Part shown: in pieces, positions 16,007 through 26,052 of the stretch
Layout: each line of letters begins with the position of its first letter
Position numbering within the stretch: the first letter of the stretch is position 1
Made by a program: the position numbers and the translations under genes
The notes under the pieces: model-generated
Databases searched by the model: none
What the model saw: the letters and a program-made list of their open reading frames with translations, nothing else
What the model was told of the DNA's origin: nothing
Origin: Roseibacillus sp.
GTDB taxonomy: Bacteria; Verrucomicrobiota; Verrucomicrobiia; Verrucomicrobiales; Akkermansiaceae
Assembly (NCBI GenBank): GCA_028821775.1
Contig: JAPKFB010000007.1
Span: forward strand, 1-64,000
DNA: 64,000 nt
Reading direction: 5' to 3'

Positions 16007-18907
16007 TTAGCGATGATTTGAGTGGGCGCGCGGGAGAAATCCGACCGAAGTCTCCATCCACCCGCCGCATGAGCAACCAGCTCCGCCTTCCGGAACGAGG
16101 AGCATGCCCTGGGTGGGCAGGGTGTTGAGCCAGCAACTGGGCCGGAGGCGCATGAAGCGTGATACAGAGCCGGTCTTCTGGTTCCAAAAGCCGAGAGGCG
16201 AATTGCCTTCCCCGAGAATTCGAAACATGAGGGAGGACTTGGTGGCCACAATCGTCGAGCAGCCTCGGCGGGGGCCGAAAGTCTTGCCGGTGGATTTCCC
16301 GGATTTGAGATCGTGAATGTGGGGGGATAGGTAAAGTCGTTCCTCGGTGACGACGGGATGGCTGATGTGGAGGCCATGGTGGTCGGCCGCCCACGGACTG
16401 GTGCTCTTCCACTTGACCTGTCCTGAACCTTCATACATCGAGCAAAGGAACTTCCCGGTCTTCAGGTAGGTGCCGCCTGCATCGACCTTGCCCTCCGACA
16501 AGACCGTCAGGAACCCCTCATCGGTGGCGATCCCATAGGCGGACTGCACGAAGCCAATCTTCTCGGTAAGTTGCTCGGCTTTCGGGCCGGGCTCGTCCCA
16601 GAGGACCTGACCGGTTTTGGCGTCGAGGCACACCGCGGTGAGATCAATCCAGAGCCGCCGGTCGGAGACACGACCACTGGCGCCTTCCATCAATTTTGGG
16701 TTGCGGTTCTCGAGGAAGTAAAGCTTTCCGTTGTGAAGAGAGATGGTGCTGTTGATGATGGCGCCGCGGCCGTAGGCCCACAGGCCCTTGGCATCGGATT
16801 TGCGATATCCGAAGAGCCGCTCGCTGCAGATTTGGGTGGTGGCTCCAGCCCCTCCCACCTTGTCAAACCAGGCGCCGCCACCCCAGAAATCAAGGAAGGC
16901 GGAGTCGGAACGCACTGCGGAGCCGACCAGGATCTCTCCCTCGTTGGCGACAAATCCCCACTCGTGCAGTTCGCGTTCCCTGGTGGGGAGCTGTAGCGCA
17001 CTTTTGAGGACTCCGGTGCGCCCGTCGAAGATCCAAAGGCGGTCCTTGATCGCAACGAAGACATGATCATCGTCCGCACACCAGTTCGAGCAGTCATGGG
17101 GAACGTTGAGTCGGCGCAGGGCGGGAATCTCGTAGGACCAGAGCACCGCGCCATTGAAGGCATTGAGGGCAACCAGGCGGTCCATGCCCTGGTGATAGAG
17201 CCGTCCATTGGCGGCGAGAGGCGCCGGCATGCGCGGTTGGCGGTCGATCCCGAAGTCGCCGCCCGGGTGGCCGATCCATTGCAAGCCCATCCCGGAACTG
17301 GCACTCACCTCTCCCAGGGTTTCGCCGGTGTAAGCGGCGTTGCCGGGAGTGCCATACTGGTGCGTCCAATCCTGCGCGCCTGCGAGGTCGTCGCGGCGAG
17401 TAAGGAGGAATTCTCCATCGTTCGTCCACCCGGTGCTGACAGTGCGCCACTTCTTCATTGCGCTCGTTGCGGGGAGAAGGATGAGGCCGCCGTTGGGGCG
17501 GACCAGGCGCCGACATTCGCTGAGGGAGACGGCTGGTTGGGCGCGCTCGGAAAGGATCAGGTCCGCAAAGCTTTTCGTCCAGGGAGTCGGGGAGTTTTCT
17601 GGGAGATGGACCACCGTGACGCGGTGTCCCAGCAGTCCGGCATTATAGAGGGTCTTGCGGACCTCGGCCACTACTGCGGGATCGGAATCGGCAGCAATGA
17701 CGTGGAAGCGGGACTGGGCCGCGAGGAGGGATGCGAGCCGGCCGTTGTGCAAGCCAAGGACGAGGGCATATCCGGATTGATCGGGTGCCAAGCTGAGCGC
17801 CTTCTCGGCATACTCGACAAGGGCGGGAGGAGAACCTGGAAGGGGGGCGGCCGGCGCGGGGGAGAGATTAAAGCGGGTATCGAGCGAATGAATCGGGCTG
17901 TACTTCCGCTTCGTTTTCGGGCCGGTGGCAATGCGGAACTTGTATTCGGTGGCGGGTAGCAAGTTGGGGAGGGTGGCCGAGAATTTTCCCTCCCGACCGG
18001 AAATCGCAAGTTTGCTTTCGAAGGTTTTGCCGATGCCATAGTAAAGGATCGCCTCCGCGTCCGTGGCGGCCTGCCACGAGATCACTGCGGTGGTGGAGTC
18101 GAGGAAGGCGACCCGGGGATGCACGGCGTAATCGATGCGCTCCTCCTTCGGCACGGGCTTCGGTTGCGAGGCGGGCGCAGAGGGCTTCGCGGGCCTTGGG
18201 GTTTCCGCAACATTGGGAAGGGCCAGGCCGGAAGGAAGCCCCTTGGAAATCTTGACGCTGGCGATGCGCCCTGTCATCGGGAAGTGCTCATCGTCGTCCT
18301 TGTAGGCGCCCAGCACGAAGGGAGTTCCTTCCCTGGGAAGGGCCACCTTGCCCGTGAGCGCTCGGGCACCGGCGTGGAGCCCGTTGATGAAGAGGTGGAC
18401 GGCCTTGCCATCGTAGAGGCCCATCAGGTCGACCCACTGGCCGGTTGTGAATCCCGCCCCGCTCACCGCCGCAGTCAGCGAACCGCCCGTGGACAACTTG
18501 AAGGAGAACCGGTCGCCATTGTATCCGAGCAACCATCCGCGTTCGTGGGCCCCGTTGTCCTGAGTGTAGCCAATGAGGCAACCCCAGTTCTGTGTTTGGT
18601 CGACCCTCACCCGTGCGTGCACGGTGAAGTTCTCCAACGGGAGGATGCGTGCCTTCGCTTCCGGGAAGATCACCTCCTGCTTACCATCAAAGATGAGGTG
18701 GCCATCCGCGTCGAAGGCAGGGGGGTGTGCGATGGTTCCTGCCGGTCCCTTCACCGCGGTGAGTTTGCCTGCTTTGACGGCGCTCTTATGGGCATGCCAT
18801 TCCAGGAGTCGTTCTTCCGCGGCGGCGGTGCAGGTGAGGGCGATCAGCGATCCGGCTGTGAGCAAGAGAGCCGCGAATCGGGTGGGATGGTTGACCTGGT
18901 ACGACAT
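16007..18907 (-). CDS. Exported LamG / methyltransferase-like / PQQ-propeller protein (large partner)
   Basis: 966 residues from the ATG at 18907, chosen because it starts a signal peptide (RFAALLLTAGSLIALTCTAAA). Residues ~40-235 are LamG-like (FTVHARVRVDQTQNWGCLIG, GQWVDLMGLYDGKAVHLFINGL). A Pro/Lys linker and an Fn3-like domain (~285-350) follow. Residues ~365-490 look like a class I methyltransferase fold: YALVLGLHNGRLASLLA in place of motif I, VIAADSDPAVVAEVR, then RRLVRPNGGLILL. Residues ~500-930 form a PQQ-like propeller (WTHQYGTP, LVALNAFNGAVLW, VCLDAKTGQVLWDEPG). The tail has GCSCGGWMETS, also present in the paralogue at 20415. SAM is not expected outside the cytoplasm, so the Rossmann-like part is probably non-methylating. 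The 281-base region upstream shows no gene and should hold the promoter. Confidence 0.85.
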   Translation of the reverse strand: MSYQVNHPTRFAALLLTAGSLIALTCTAAAEERLLEWHAHKSAVKAGKLTAVKGPAGTIAHPPAFDADGHLIFDGKQEVIFPEAKARILPLENFTVHARVRVDQTQNWGCLIGYTQDNGAHERGWLLGYNGDRFSFKLSTGGSLTAAVSGAGFTTGQWVDLMGLYDGKAVHLFINGLHAGARALTGKVALPREGTPFVLGAYKDDDEHFPMTGRIASVKISKGLPSGLALPNVAETPRPAKPSAPASQPKPVPKEERIDYAVHPRVAFLDSTTAVISWQAATDAEAILYYGIGKTFESKLAISGREGKFSATLPNLLPATEYKFRIATGPKTKRKYSPIHSLDTRFNLSPAPAAPLPGSPPALVEYAEKALSLAPDQSGYALVLGLHNGRLASLLAAQSRFHVIAADSDPAVVAEVRKTLYNAGLLGHRVTVVHLPENSPTPWTKSFADLILSERAQPAVSLSECRRLVRPNGGLILLPATSAMKKWRTVSTGWTNDGEFLLTRRDDLAGAQDWTHQYGTPGNAAYTGETLGEVSASSGMGLQWIGHPGGDFGIDRQPRMPAPLAANGRLYHQGMDRLVALNAFNGAVLWSYEIPALRRLNVPHDCSNWCADDDHVFVAIKDRLWIFDGRTGVLKSALQLPTRERELHEWGFVANEGEILVGSAVRSDSAFLDFWGGGAWFDKVGGAGATTQICSERLFGYRKSDAKGLWAYGRGAIINSTISLHNGKLYFLENRNPKLMEGASGRVSDRRLWIDLTAVCLDAKTGQVLWDEPGPKAEQLTEKIGFVQSAYGIATDEGFLTVLSEGKVDAGGTYLKTGKFLCSMYEGSGQVKWKSTSPWAADHHGLHISHPVVTEERLYLSPHIHDLKSGKSTGKTFGPRRGCSTIVATKSSLMFRILGEGNSPLGFWNQKTGSVSRFMRLRPSCWLNTLPTQGMLLVPEGGAGCSCGGWMETSVGFLPRAHSNHR

Positions 18908-19188
18908 GGTATTCGTGGTGCGCTTGGATTGGTGCCAGCAGAGTTCCTCATAGTAGGCCGCGGTCAGCAAGACGCTACCGGAAATGTTATCCAATTGTGC
19001 AAAAGTGCAAGACGATTCGGAGCAGGACTGCGGTCCCCTGCGCGCCGATTCTGCGAAGTTCGGGAGAATCGAGAGCGAGCGGCGGGTTGGAACGCTTCGG
19101 CCCGTAGTCCGACTTGATTCGGCGCTTGGTCACGACGCGGAAAGAATGAGAGCTTCGTCCGCGCTGTCAAAGCTTCGCGATCGCGAAT

Positions 19189-20418
19189 TTAGTGGAAGGC
19201 GTAGATCTTGCCGCTGTGAGTGGAGGCGAAGAGGCGGCCGTCGGCGAGGGCAAGACAGTGTACCACGCCATTGACCGGGAGAGTTCGGAGGAGCGCACCG
19301 CTGGAAGCATGGTAACAGCGGATCTCGTTCTTTCCTCCGACGTAGAGGGTCGAGCCCCCGAGGATGAGGGTTTCCGGTTCCTGCATGGTCTGGACCCAGG
19401 AGCTGCCCCCGGTGGCTTGGATCGCTTCGCGAATCACATAGTAGCGAGTCGAGCCATTCACCAGCACGCGGTGTGCGCGCGAGTGACGGGTGAGGTCGGC
19501 CTTGGTGATCGCGTTGCTCTCCTGCAGGTGGAAGGTCCGGCTCTTGGCCCAGTCATTGTTTCCGTGTCCCGGGCCGTGGATGAGTTTGTCGTCGGGGGTG
19601 AGGACGGCGAAGGTTCCTCCGCCACCGGGAAGGCGTCCGAGGAGATTGCCGTTGGAGAGTTGGAAGGAGATCGGCGAGACGCGACCCTGCAGCACGAAGA
19701 GGCGATCACTGGAAGCGAGCATCGGTCCTTCCATCGAGTACCACTGGGCCGCGGCGACGGTCTTGTTGTAGTTCGACGCACCGGTGGTGGCATTGAGGGA
19801 GGCGAGGTGGTTATCCTGCCAGGGGAGGAGTCCGAATCCGCAGTAGGCCTTGCCGCCTTGCACGAGCACTCCGGTTCGGCACGGATAACGGGAGATGAAC
19901 TTGTGATCGGCGGGGATGAGGGTCTTGTCAGGGGCTCCCCGGAAGCTCCAGACTCTGTTGCCGGTGGCCGCCAACACGCAGTAAGCCTGCCCGTCGTCGG
20001 AACCGAAGTAGACCCGATCATTGTCGTAGGTCGGGGCGATGCGAACCGCGCCTTGCACAAGGTGCCTCCAATCCTCTTTTCCATCGGCGGCATTGAGGGC
20101 GACGCAGGCATTTCCGGAGGAAGAGGCGATGAAGACCTGACCCTGCGCGGCGATCAAGTTGAAGGCCTTGTCATAGGCCCGCGCTTCCTTTTGCTTTGCG
20201 ATGTTGGCCCAGGCATCGCGCTGCATGGTGCCATGCCAGGCTGGTTGGGGTGGCGTTTTTTCGGTGAAGATCCACACTTGCGCGAGGGTGGTGGCGTCCA
20301 GTTGTTCGGAGCTCACTCCCGACCTGTGGTTGTCGTGGCGCCAGGTCGGCCAATCCTCCGCCTGCGCGGTCCCGATGAGGGCTGCGAGGGCGAGAAGAGC
20401 AGACCGGTAGGATGTCAT
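19189..20418 (-). CDS. Exported PQQ-like beta-propeller protein (small partner, second copy)
   Basis: 409 residues from the ATG at 20418, which overlaps the upstream gene's TGA in an ATGA. A signal peptide (YRSALLALAALIGTAQA) precedes DWPTWRHDNHRSGVS, the same opening as the propeller at 14724..15932. Repeats include ALNAADGKEDWRHL, VLAATGNRVWSF, SLNATTGASNYN and a final CYHASSGALLRTLPVNG. Domain order, length and position after a large propeller partner match the first pair, so the two pairs come from a duplication or shared module. Ligand and reaction are unknown. The most likely role is a periplasmic or outer-membrane partner of the large protein translated just before it. Confidence 0.85.
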   Translation of the reverse strand: MTSYRSALLALAALIGTAQAEDWPTWRHDNHRSGVSSEQLDATTLAQVWIFTEKTPPQPAWHGTMQRDAWANIAKQKEARAYDKAFNLIAAQGQVFIASSSGNACVALNAADGKEDWRHLVQGAVRIAPTYDNDRVYFGSDDGQAYCVLAATGNRVWSFRGAPDKTLIPADHKFISRYPCRTGVLVQGGKAYCGFGLLPWQDNHLASLNATTGASNYNKTVAAAQWYSMEGPMLASSDRLFVLQGRVSPISFQLSNGNLLGRLPGGGGTFAVLTPDDKLIHGPGHGNNDWAKSRTFHLQESNAITKADLTRHSRAHRVLVNGSTRYYVIREAIQATGGSSWVQTMQEPETLILGGSTLYVGGKNEIRCYHASSGALLRTLPVNGVVHCLALADGRLFASTHSGKIYAFH

Positions 20419-23400
20419 GGGGTGAGAGGCGCGAGGCCGAAGGAGGTTTCCATCCAGGAGCCGCATGAGCAGCCGGCGCTCTTCTCCTGCACGAGGATCA
20501 TGCCCTGCGAAGGAGTCCAGGAAATCCAGCAGGCTGGACGCACCCGAGTAACGGCGGTATTCTGGCCCGTGCTGGGGGTCCACATCGCCACGCTGCCGGC
20601 ATACTGTCCGCTGCTTTCGATTCCGCGGTAGAAAAGCGAGCTGCTCGCTCCCACAAAGGTCGAGCATCCTTTGCGGCTCGGCATGATATTGTTTCCAGTG
20701 ATCCGCCCTGTCGTGATGCTGTAGCGGTGGGGTTCGAGGTAAAGGTCGTCATCCATGATGACCGGGTGCTGATGATTCCCGCCATGGTGGTCCGCCCGCC
20801 AGCCGTGGGACTTGTTCCAGACCAGAGCGCCGTTGGCGGGATTGAAGGCGTAGATGTTGACGGTGTCGTTGCCCTGGTGGCTGCCGGTCAGGATCAGGCG
20901 GCCGTTGCCGTATTGCAGCCAGACGGTTGGCTCGCCTCCGGTGAAGGAAGGGGTCTTGTCCCAGAGAACCTGGCCGGTGGTCTGGTCGAGGCAGACCAGG
21001 TGGAGATTTGACTTCCAGGATGCGATCGGGAGACGGCGATTGTTGCCCGCGATCACCGCGCTGTCGCGGCACTCCAGGAAAAAGATTTTCCCCTCCGCGA
21101 CCGTGATGGTGCCGTTCAGCACCAAGCCGTCCTGGTAGAGCCACTGTTGGATCCCGGTGTCCTTGTCGAGGGAGAAGAGATTGTCGGAGACAACCATGTA
21201 GGTTTGCGTGCCGCTCGTGGCGTCGAACCAGTATTCCTGTCCCCAGAAATCCTGGTAGGCCGCACCGGACTTGGTGGCGGAGCCAAGGAGTTGATTGCCG
21301 CTCCGGCCGACGTATCCCCATTGGTAATTGAAGTCGAAGTTCGGACCGGGTTCGACCTTGTAGACCGTGCGTTCGCCGTGGTCGCCGGCCAACTTCCAGC
21401 ATTCCCCGCGCACCGCGAGCCAGAGGCCTTCATCGTCCGCGCACATGTTGCCCGAGTCGCGGATCAGGTTGAGGCGATTGAGATCGGTCACGTCGCGGGT
21501 CCAGAGGACGGATCCATTGTGGGAATCGAGACAGAGAATGCGGCCCATTCCCTGGCAATAGAAGCGGCCCTTGGTGGCGAGAGGAGCCTGGGTCCGCACC
21601 ATGCGGTCGATTACGATTTCCGGCCCCGGTCGGCCGATCCACTGCAGGCCGAAATCACTGATGCTGGTTGCTCCCGAGAGGGTGTCGCCAGATGCGGCGG
21701 AACCGTCGGGCTTTCCATACTGGTGGGTCCACGTTCCGTATCCGGCCGGCTCGGGCTTGGTGAATTTGGTGTAGTTGCCGCCGGTGATCCCGGCAAGCAC
21801 ACCTCGCTCGGGAATCAGGTAGGAGCTGAGCTGGCTTTGTAGCGCCGCCATGGTGCTCCCGCCAGTGAGATTCTTGGAGGAGACGATCAGGTTGAAGGTG
21901 CTCGGATTGAAGGGAATGGTGCCCGCATCGAGGATGACCGTGACGCGCGAGCCATAGACCCCGCGGGCCTGCAGGAATGCTTGCGCGGCATCGGCATCGG
22001 CCTGGGTTTTTGCAACGGCGGCAACCACCAGATCACTCTGAGTGACCAACTCGTAAGCCAGTTTTCCAGAGCCGCAGTCGTAGTCGAGGCAGTAGCCGCG
22101 ATGGGGCGCATCAGGAAGAGCGAGAATCGCGCTGGCGTGACCAGGCCACGGGGTCGGTGTCGCTCCCAAGCCGTGACTCGGAGTCGCAGGCGGGCTGTAG
22201 TCCCAGGCCCGCGTGGTGGTAAAGGTATTTGATCGAGTTTCTGATCCGTTGACGATGTGCACCACGGTATAGGCGAGGATGTCCCCGGGTTCCACGCCCT
22301 CGATGGTAACCTCATGAGTGGTGGTTAGCTGGTAGTCCTCATAGCGCGAGTTGGTCTGGCCGTCCGTTCCGTAGCTGAGCACCGTGACCGCCGCCGTGTC
22401 GGTGGTCCAGCGGATGATGGCGAGTCCGCTGCGAAACTCGACGGCGGGTTCGATTTCGGAGGAGATCGCGGCCTGGTAGCGGCTGTCCATTCGCACGCGG
22501 AAGAATATTCGCGCTCCCGCCTGTGAAATGGGAAGATGATAGCGGAGGTGGTGTTCGCGCATCCCGTTCGGTAATTCACTCGGTGCACTGTGCGGAAGGA
22601 AGGAGCCCTCGCCGCCTGCCCATGAGCTGAGGTCGACTGCGGCTTGCGCGAGGTACTCGATGCCGCCATTCAAGAGCGGGCGGGTATAGTGGACGATGGC
22701 GTAGTCCTCGCCTCCAATCGTTTCCATCGTGACGCGCGAGTCTGCCAGGTCACCGGTCGCGGTGGGATTTCCTCCCGAGGAATACTCGAGGAGGTTATCG
22801 CGGCCGTCTCCCTCGAAATCGTCGTGAGCGCCCTGGCTCAAGTCGCCGAAGAAGGCCAGTTCCCAATTGTCGTCGAGGCCGTCGCGGTCGGAGTCGACGA
22901 TCGATGTGCCCGTGATGGATAGACCGGCTTTAGAGTCGTCAAAGAGTTGTGCAATTTCCTCGGAGTTGAGTTCGCGGCGCCAGATCGCCAGTTCGTCAAG
23001 ACTCCCCCCCCACGGGTATTTCTGCAGAGCGTCCGCGCCGATGGTGAGCGGCAGACCGGTGTTGATCGAACCCAGTCCCGCAATGGACGAGGAGCCCGTC
23101 GAGGTGCCGTCGATGTAAAACCGGGCTGAGTCGCTGCGGGAATGGGTGACGACGAGGTGGTGCCAGCGCCCGTCCGCCACCCCGCCGGTGCCGTAGCCAT
23201 TACTGATGGTGGAGTCCTTGCGGGTAGAGCCGTCGGAGAAATTCCACTTCACGCCGCCGTCGCTGGTGGAGAAAATGCCCCAGCCGGCATTGCTCCCGCT
23301 GTTCCAGTCCTTGTTGGTGAGGAGGGTGGCATCAGTCGGACCACCGCCGAGAGCGCTGTTGCTTTCCATCTTGCCGAAGCGCTTGAACCAAAACGAGACC

Positions 23401-24542
23401 GTAAAATCGGAGCTGGAACCAAAGTCAAAATCGGCGTGGTTACCGAATCGAATGGCCTGCGTGGGTGAGGCTTGGTCGCGAAACTCGATCCCGTGGCCGT
23501 AGACTCCACCGCCGAGGAATCTAGGGTTGCCAAACTTGGTCCCGTCGTGAGTGTTTGGAGAGCTGGAGAGGTCCTTGGAATTTCTCTCGAAGCGGTAATA
23601 GGCAACCAGTTCGGAGCGCAGGCCGCCCGGGTTCCAGAAGACCGAGGTGGTAGCGGCGGTGGCGGTGGCGCCTTCGGATCCCCCGTAGGCCTGCACAGTG
23701 TAATCAATGGTGACAGCGGTCTCGGGAGGGAGGGGCGGGCGATCGAGGTAGGTGGTCGCGGCAAGAGGGAGATTGGCGATCGGCGTTCCATCGCGCGACA
23801 CCCTCAGGCCCTCAGCGTCGAGATCGGGATCGGCGGCGCTCCAGGTCAGGGATACCGTTTCGTTGAGGGGATCCAGATTGCCGTCGAGGTTCGATGGCCC
23901 GCCGCTGGTGCCAATGTCGAGAATGGCACCGTCGAGATAGGAATCATTGCCATTCGTAGTTCCGGAACTCGCGCCGCGCCAAGTCACAAGGACACTGCGG
24001 CTGCCGATCGGGACGTTGGCGGAGCGGGAAAAGTGCGACCAATTCGTGAGGCTGTGAGTCACGCCTGGATCGGAAGTGCCTGCTCCATTGGCAGATCCCG
24101 TCCACCACGCGGGGTTCCCTCCCGCCGAGCCGTCAGCGGGATCGAAGGTCACCGTTCCGAGCGACTCATTTCCGGCATCCTTCCACGCCACGCTCAGCAC
24201 TCCGTAGTCGGTGCCGCTAGAAAGATAGTAGCCGGCCAGCCAGGCACGGAACTGGTAGCCCAACTGCCCCGAATCCAACGCGGTGGTTGCATAGAGATTG
24301 GTGAGATCGATATCCTGGGTCAGGGGCGAACTTGGTGACGGTCCCCAACCGTAGGTTGGCCCCGTTCCCACCGGGGACGGACCGGTAAACCAGAGGTCGG
24401 CGGCGAGATTGTAGATGTTGAATTCTCCCGACCATCCGCCACCCGACTCGAAGTCGCCGTTTTGCAGGATGTTATCTGCCACCGCGGATCCCACGAAGGA
24501 AAAGGCCGAAGTCGCAATGAGGAGAGTGGAGGGAAGTCTCAT
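20415..24542 (-). CDS. Exported giant LamG / methyltransferase-like / PQQ-propeller protein
   Basis: 1375 residues. A signal peptide (STLLIATSAFSFVGSAVA) is followed by a PEP-CTERM-type ectodomain opening (NILQNGDFESGGGW) to ~200, an Fn3-like domain (~225-290), LamG (~310-540: ELVAYYRFERNSKDLS, WHHLVVTHSRSDSARFYIDG, LDELAIWRREL), and a DSDRDGLDDNWELAFFGD calcium-type spacer typical of these bacteria. A methyltransferase-like fold (~805-920) has YCLDYDCGSGKLAYELV. The rest is a propeller (~930-1340) ending with GCSCGSWMETS. The last three parts parallel the 966-residue protein at 16007. Both share the Cys tail and both are followed by a small propeller gene. It is divergent from the XylR-type regulator at 24719, 176 bases away, which probably controls it. 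A saccharide-responsive surface function is inferred. Confidence 0.85.
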   Translation of the reverse strand: MRLPSTLLIATSAFSFVGSAVADNILQNGDFESGGGWSGEFNIYNLAADLWFTGPSPVGTGPTYGWGPSPSSPLTQDIDLTNLYATTALDSGQLGYQFRAWLAGYYLSSGTDYGVLSVAWKDAGNESLGTVTFDPADGSAGGNPAWWTGSANGAGTSDPGVTHSLTNWSHFSRSANVPIGSRSVLVTWRGASSGTTNGNDSYLDGAILDIGTSGGPSNLDGNLDPLNETVSLTWSAADPDLDAEGLRVSRDGTPIANLPLAATTYLDRPPLPPETAVTIDYTVQAYGGSEGATATAATTSVFWNPGGLRSELVAYYRFERNSKDLSSSPNTHDGTKFGNPRFLGGGVYGHGIEFRDQASPTQAIRFGNHADFDFGSSSDFTVSFWFKRFGKMESNSALGGGPTDATLLTNKDWNSGSNAGWGIFSTSDGGVKWNFSDGSTRKDSTISNGYGTGGVADGRWHHLVVTHSRSDSARFYIDGTSTGSSSIAGLGSINTGLPLTIGADALQKYPWGGSLDELAIWRRELNSEEIAQLFDDSKAGLSITGTSIVDSDRDGLDDNWELAFFGDLSQGAHDDFEGDGRDNLLEYSSGGNPTATGDLADSRVTMETIGGEDYAIVHYTRPLLNGGIEYLAQAAVDLSSWAGGEGSFLPHSAPSELPNGMREHHLRYHLPISQAGARIFFRVRMDSRYQAAISSEIEPAVEFRSGLAIIRWTTDTAAVTVLSYGTDGQTNSRYEDYQLTTTHEVTIEGVEPGDILAYTVVHIVNGSETRSNTFTTTRAWDYSPPATPSHGLGATPTPWPGHASAILALPDAPHRGYCLDYDCGSGKLAYELVTQSDLVVAAVAKTQADADAAQAFLQARGVYGSRVTVILDAGTIPFNPSTFNLIVSSKNLTGGSTMAALQSQLSSYLIPERGVLAGITGGNYTKFTKPEPAGYGTWTHQYGKPDGSAASGDTLSGATSISDFGLQWIGRPGPEIVIDRMVRTQAPLATKGRFYCQGMGRILCLDSHNGSVLWTRDVTDLNRLNLIRDSGNMCADDEGLWLAVRGECWKLAGDHGERTVYKVEPGPNFDFNYQWGYVGRSGNQLLGSATKSGAAYQDFWGQEYWFDATSGTQTYMVVSDNLFSLDKDTGIQQWLYQDGLVLNGTITVAEGKIFFLECRDSAVIAGNNRRLPIASWKSNLHLVCLDQTTGQVLWDKTPSFTGGEPTVWLQYGNGRLILTGSHQGNDTVNIYAFNPANGALVWNKSHGWRADHHGGNHQHPVIMDDDLYLEPHRYSITTGRITGNNIMPSRKGCSTFVGASSSLFYRGIESSGQYAGSVAMWTPSTGQNTAVTRVRPACWISWTPSQGMILVQEKSAGCSCGSWMETSFGLAPLTP

Positions 24543-24718
24543 GTGCCAGACCGGACGGGGTGGAGAATTACAACCGCTTGGGAAAATACAATAGCATGTT
24601 GCGAAAAGATCGAGATGCTGATGTTAACAGTCCCCCATGAGGTTGACGAGTCATTCCGGTAGCGACTATTTAGTTTGGCGGCACTTGTAAAAATGCCATA
24701 CATACGCGCCGTCGCGGG

Positions 24719-25936
24719 ATGGACTCCGATTTCCCAAGCCGCATGAGCAAGAAATACACTTCCTCAAAAATTCCTCCCACCGTGGGGGTGCGCATCCCTT
24801 CCTGGGCGCGACACGCCCACGGTCTCTGCGAGGGGATTCTCGAGTATATGCAGCGTCATTCCACGTGGCGTCTCGAGGTGGATATGGACATCGACAATGA
24901 GGTTCTCCGCCCGGACATCGGGAAGGGCTGGACGGGGGACGGGATTATCACCTTTCGCTATACCGACGAAGAGGCCGCCTCGTGGTGCAGGCGGGGCACG
25001 GCGGTCGTGAACGTCAGTACGGAAAAAGCCTCGACGCCTTTGCCCTCGGTCTTCCTCGACAATTTGGAAGCGGGTCGGCAGGTTGCGCGCTTCTTCGTCG
25101 AGAGAGGATGGAAGTCGTTCGGGTATCTCCACGATCCGCATCGGCGCTATTCCACGGAGAGACTCGATGGATTTCGCAGCGTGCTGGTCGAGCATGGACA
25201 CGAGGTGGATGTTCTCGAGGTGGACTCCAGCCGCATGTCGAGTGCGGAGCGCCCGGAAGGGGTTCGTGGCGCGCTGCTAAGGCAGATTGCGAAATGGAAA
25301 CATCCCGTGGCGGTCCTGGCCAAGGATGACATCTTGGCGTCAGCCCTCCTGCAATATCTCCCCGAATGCGGGCTCAGTTGTCCGGGAGATATCGCTGTGA
25401 TTGGAGTGTCGAATGACCGCTTACTCTGCATGACGTCCTTCCCGCCGTTGTCCAGCGTTCGCTATCCGGCTCACCAGATTGGTTACGAAGCGGCTGCCCT
25501 GCTGGATCGGCAGTTGGGCGGGGAATCCATTGAGCCCTCGCAGGAAGTGATCCTTGCCCCTCGGGGTGTCCGCGAACGACGGTCATCGTCGCGACTGGTT
25601 TCCACCGACAAGTTGATCGCAAACGCTCTGGAGTTTATTGGACGCGAGGCACCGGGCCGGGTGGTGCGAGTCGAAGAACTCTGGGAAGGGACAGGTGTTT
25701 CCCGCGAAAGTTTCCGCAAGCGCTTCCTAACGGTGGTAGGTGCATCTCCGAAGAAGGAGGTCGACCGGGTCCGCGTTGAGACTGCTAAAAACTTTCTTGC
25801 GGAAACTCGATGGGCGATTGCAGAGATTTCCCAACACATGGGATTCGGAACTTCCGAGGAGTTTTCGAGGTTCTTCCGGCGGGCGGTGGGCCAAGCTCCC
25901 ACCGAGTATCGGAGCTTGGTGTCTCGCCAAGGCTGA
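24719..25936 (+). CDS. XylR-type regulator (LacI-like sensor + AraC HTH)
   Basis: 405 residues from ATG 24719; the ATG at 24743 is an alternative start. The N-terminal ~270 residues are a LacI/GalR-like periplasmic-binding-fold sensor without an N-terminal helix-turn-helix: VGVRIPSWARHAHGLCEGIL, SVFLDNLEAGRQVARFFVERGW, RLDGFRSVLVEHG, DIAVIGVSNDRLLC, LSSVRYPAHQIGYEAAALL. The C-terminal ~105 residues form an AraC-type double HTH: VEELWEGTGVSRESFRKRF ... AEISQHMGFGTSEEFSRFFRRAVGQAPTEYR. This matches E. coli XylR architecture, common in Bacteroidota and Verrucomicrobiota as sugar-responsive activators. It is divergent from the giant propeller operon at 24542, its most likely target. The effector is unknown but probably a sugar. 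Cytoplasmic. Confidence 0.92.
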   Translation: MDSDFPSRMSKKYTSSKIPPTVGVRIPSWARHAHGLCEGILEYMQRHSTWRLEVDMDIDNEVLRPDIGKGWTGDGIITFRYTDEEAASWCRRGTAVVNVSTEKASTPLPSVFLDNLEAGRQVARFFVERGWKSFGYLHDPHRRYSTERLDGFRSVLVEHGHEVDVLEVDSSRMSSAERPEGVRGALLRQIAKWKHPVAVLAKDDILASALLQYLPECGLSCPGDIAVIGVSNDRLLCMTSFPPLSSVRYPAHQIGYEAAALLDRQLGGESIEPSQEVILAPRGVRERRSSSRLVSTDKLIANALEFIGREAPGRVVRVEELWEGTGVSRESFRKRFLTVVGASPKKEVDRVRVETAKNFLAETRWAIAEISQHMGFGTSEEFSRFFRRAVGQAPTEYRSLVSRQG

Positions 25937-26052
25937 TAGAGAACCGGCCGTGAATCTCATCCCTGTAGTAGAATTGACAGGTGATCTGGCTTTTATCTTC
26001 TCGAAGATCGCAAAGTGGTGGTATGTATCATGCGGTTACCACTTATGGGACG

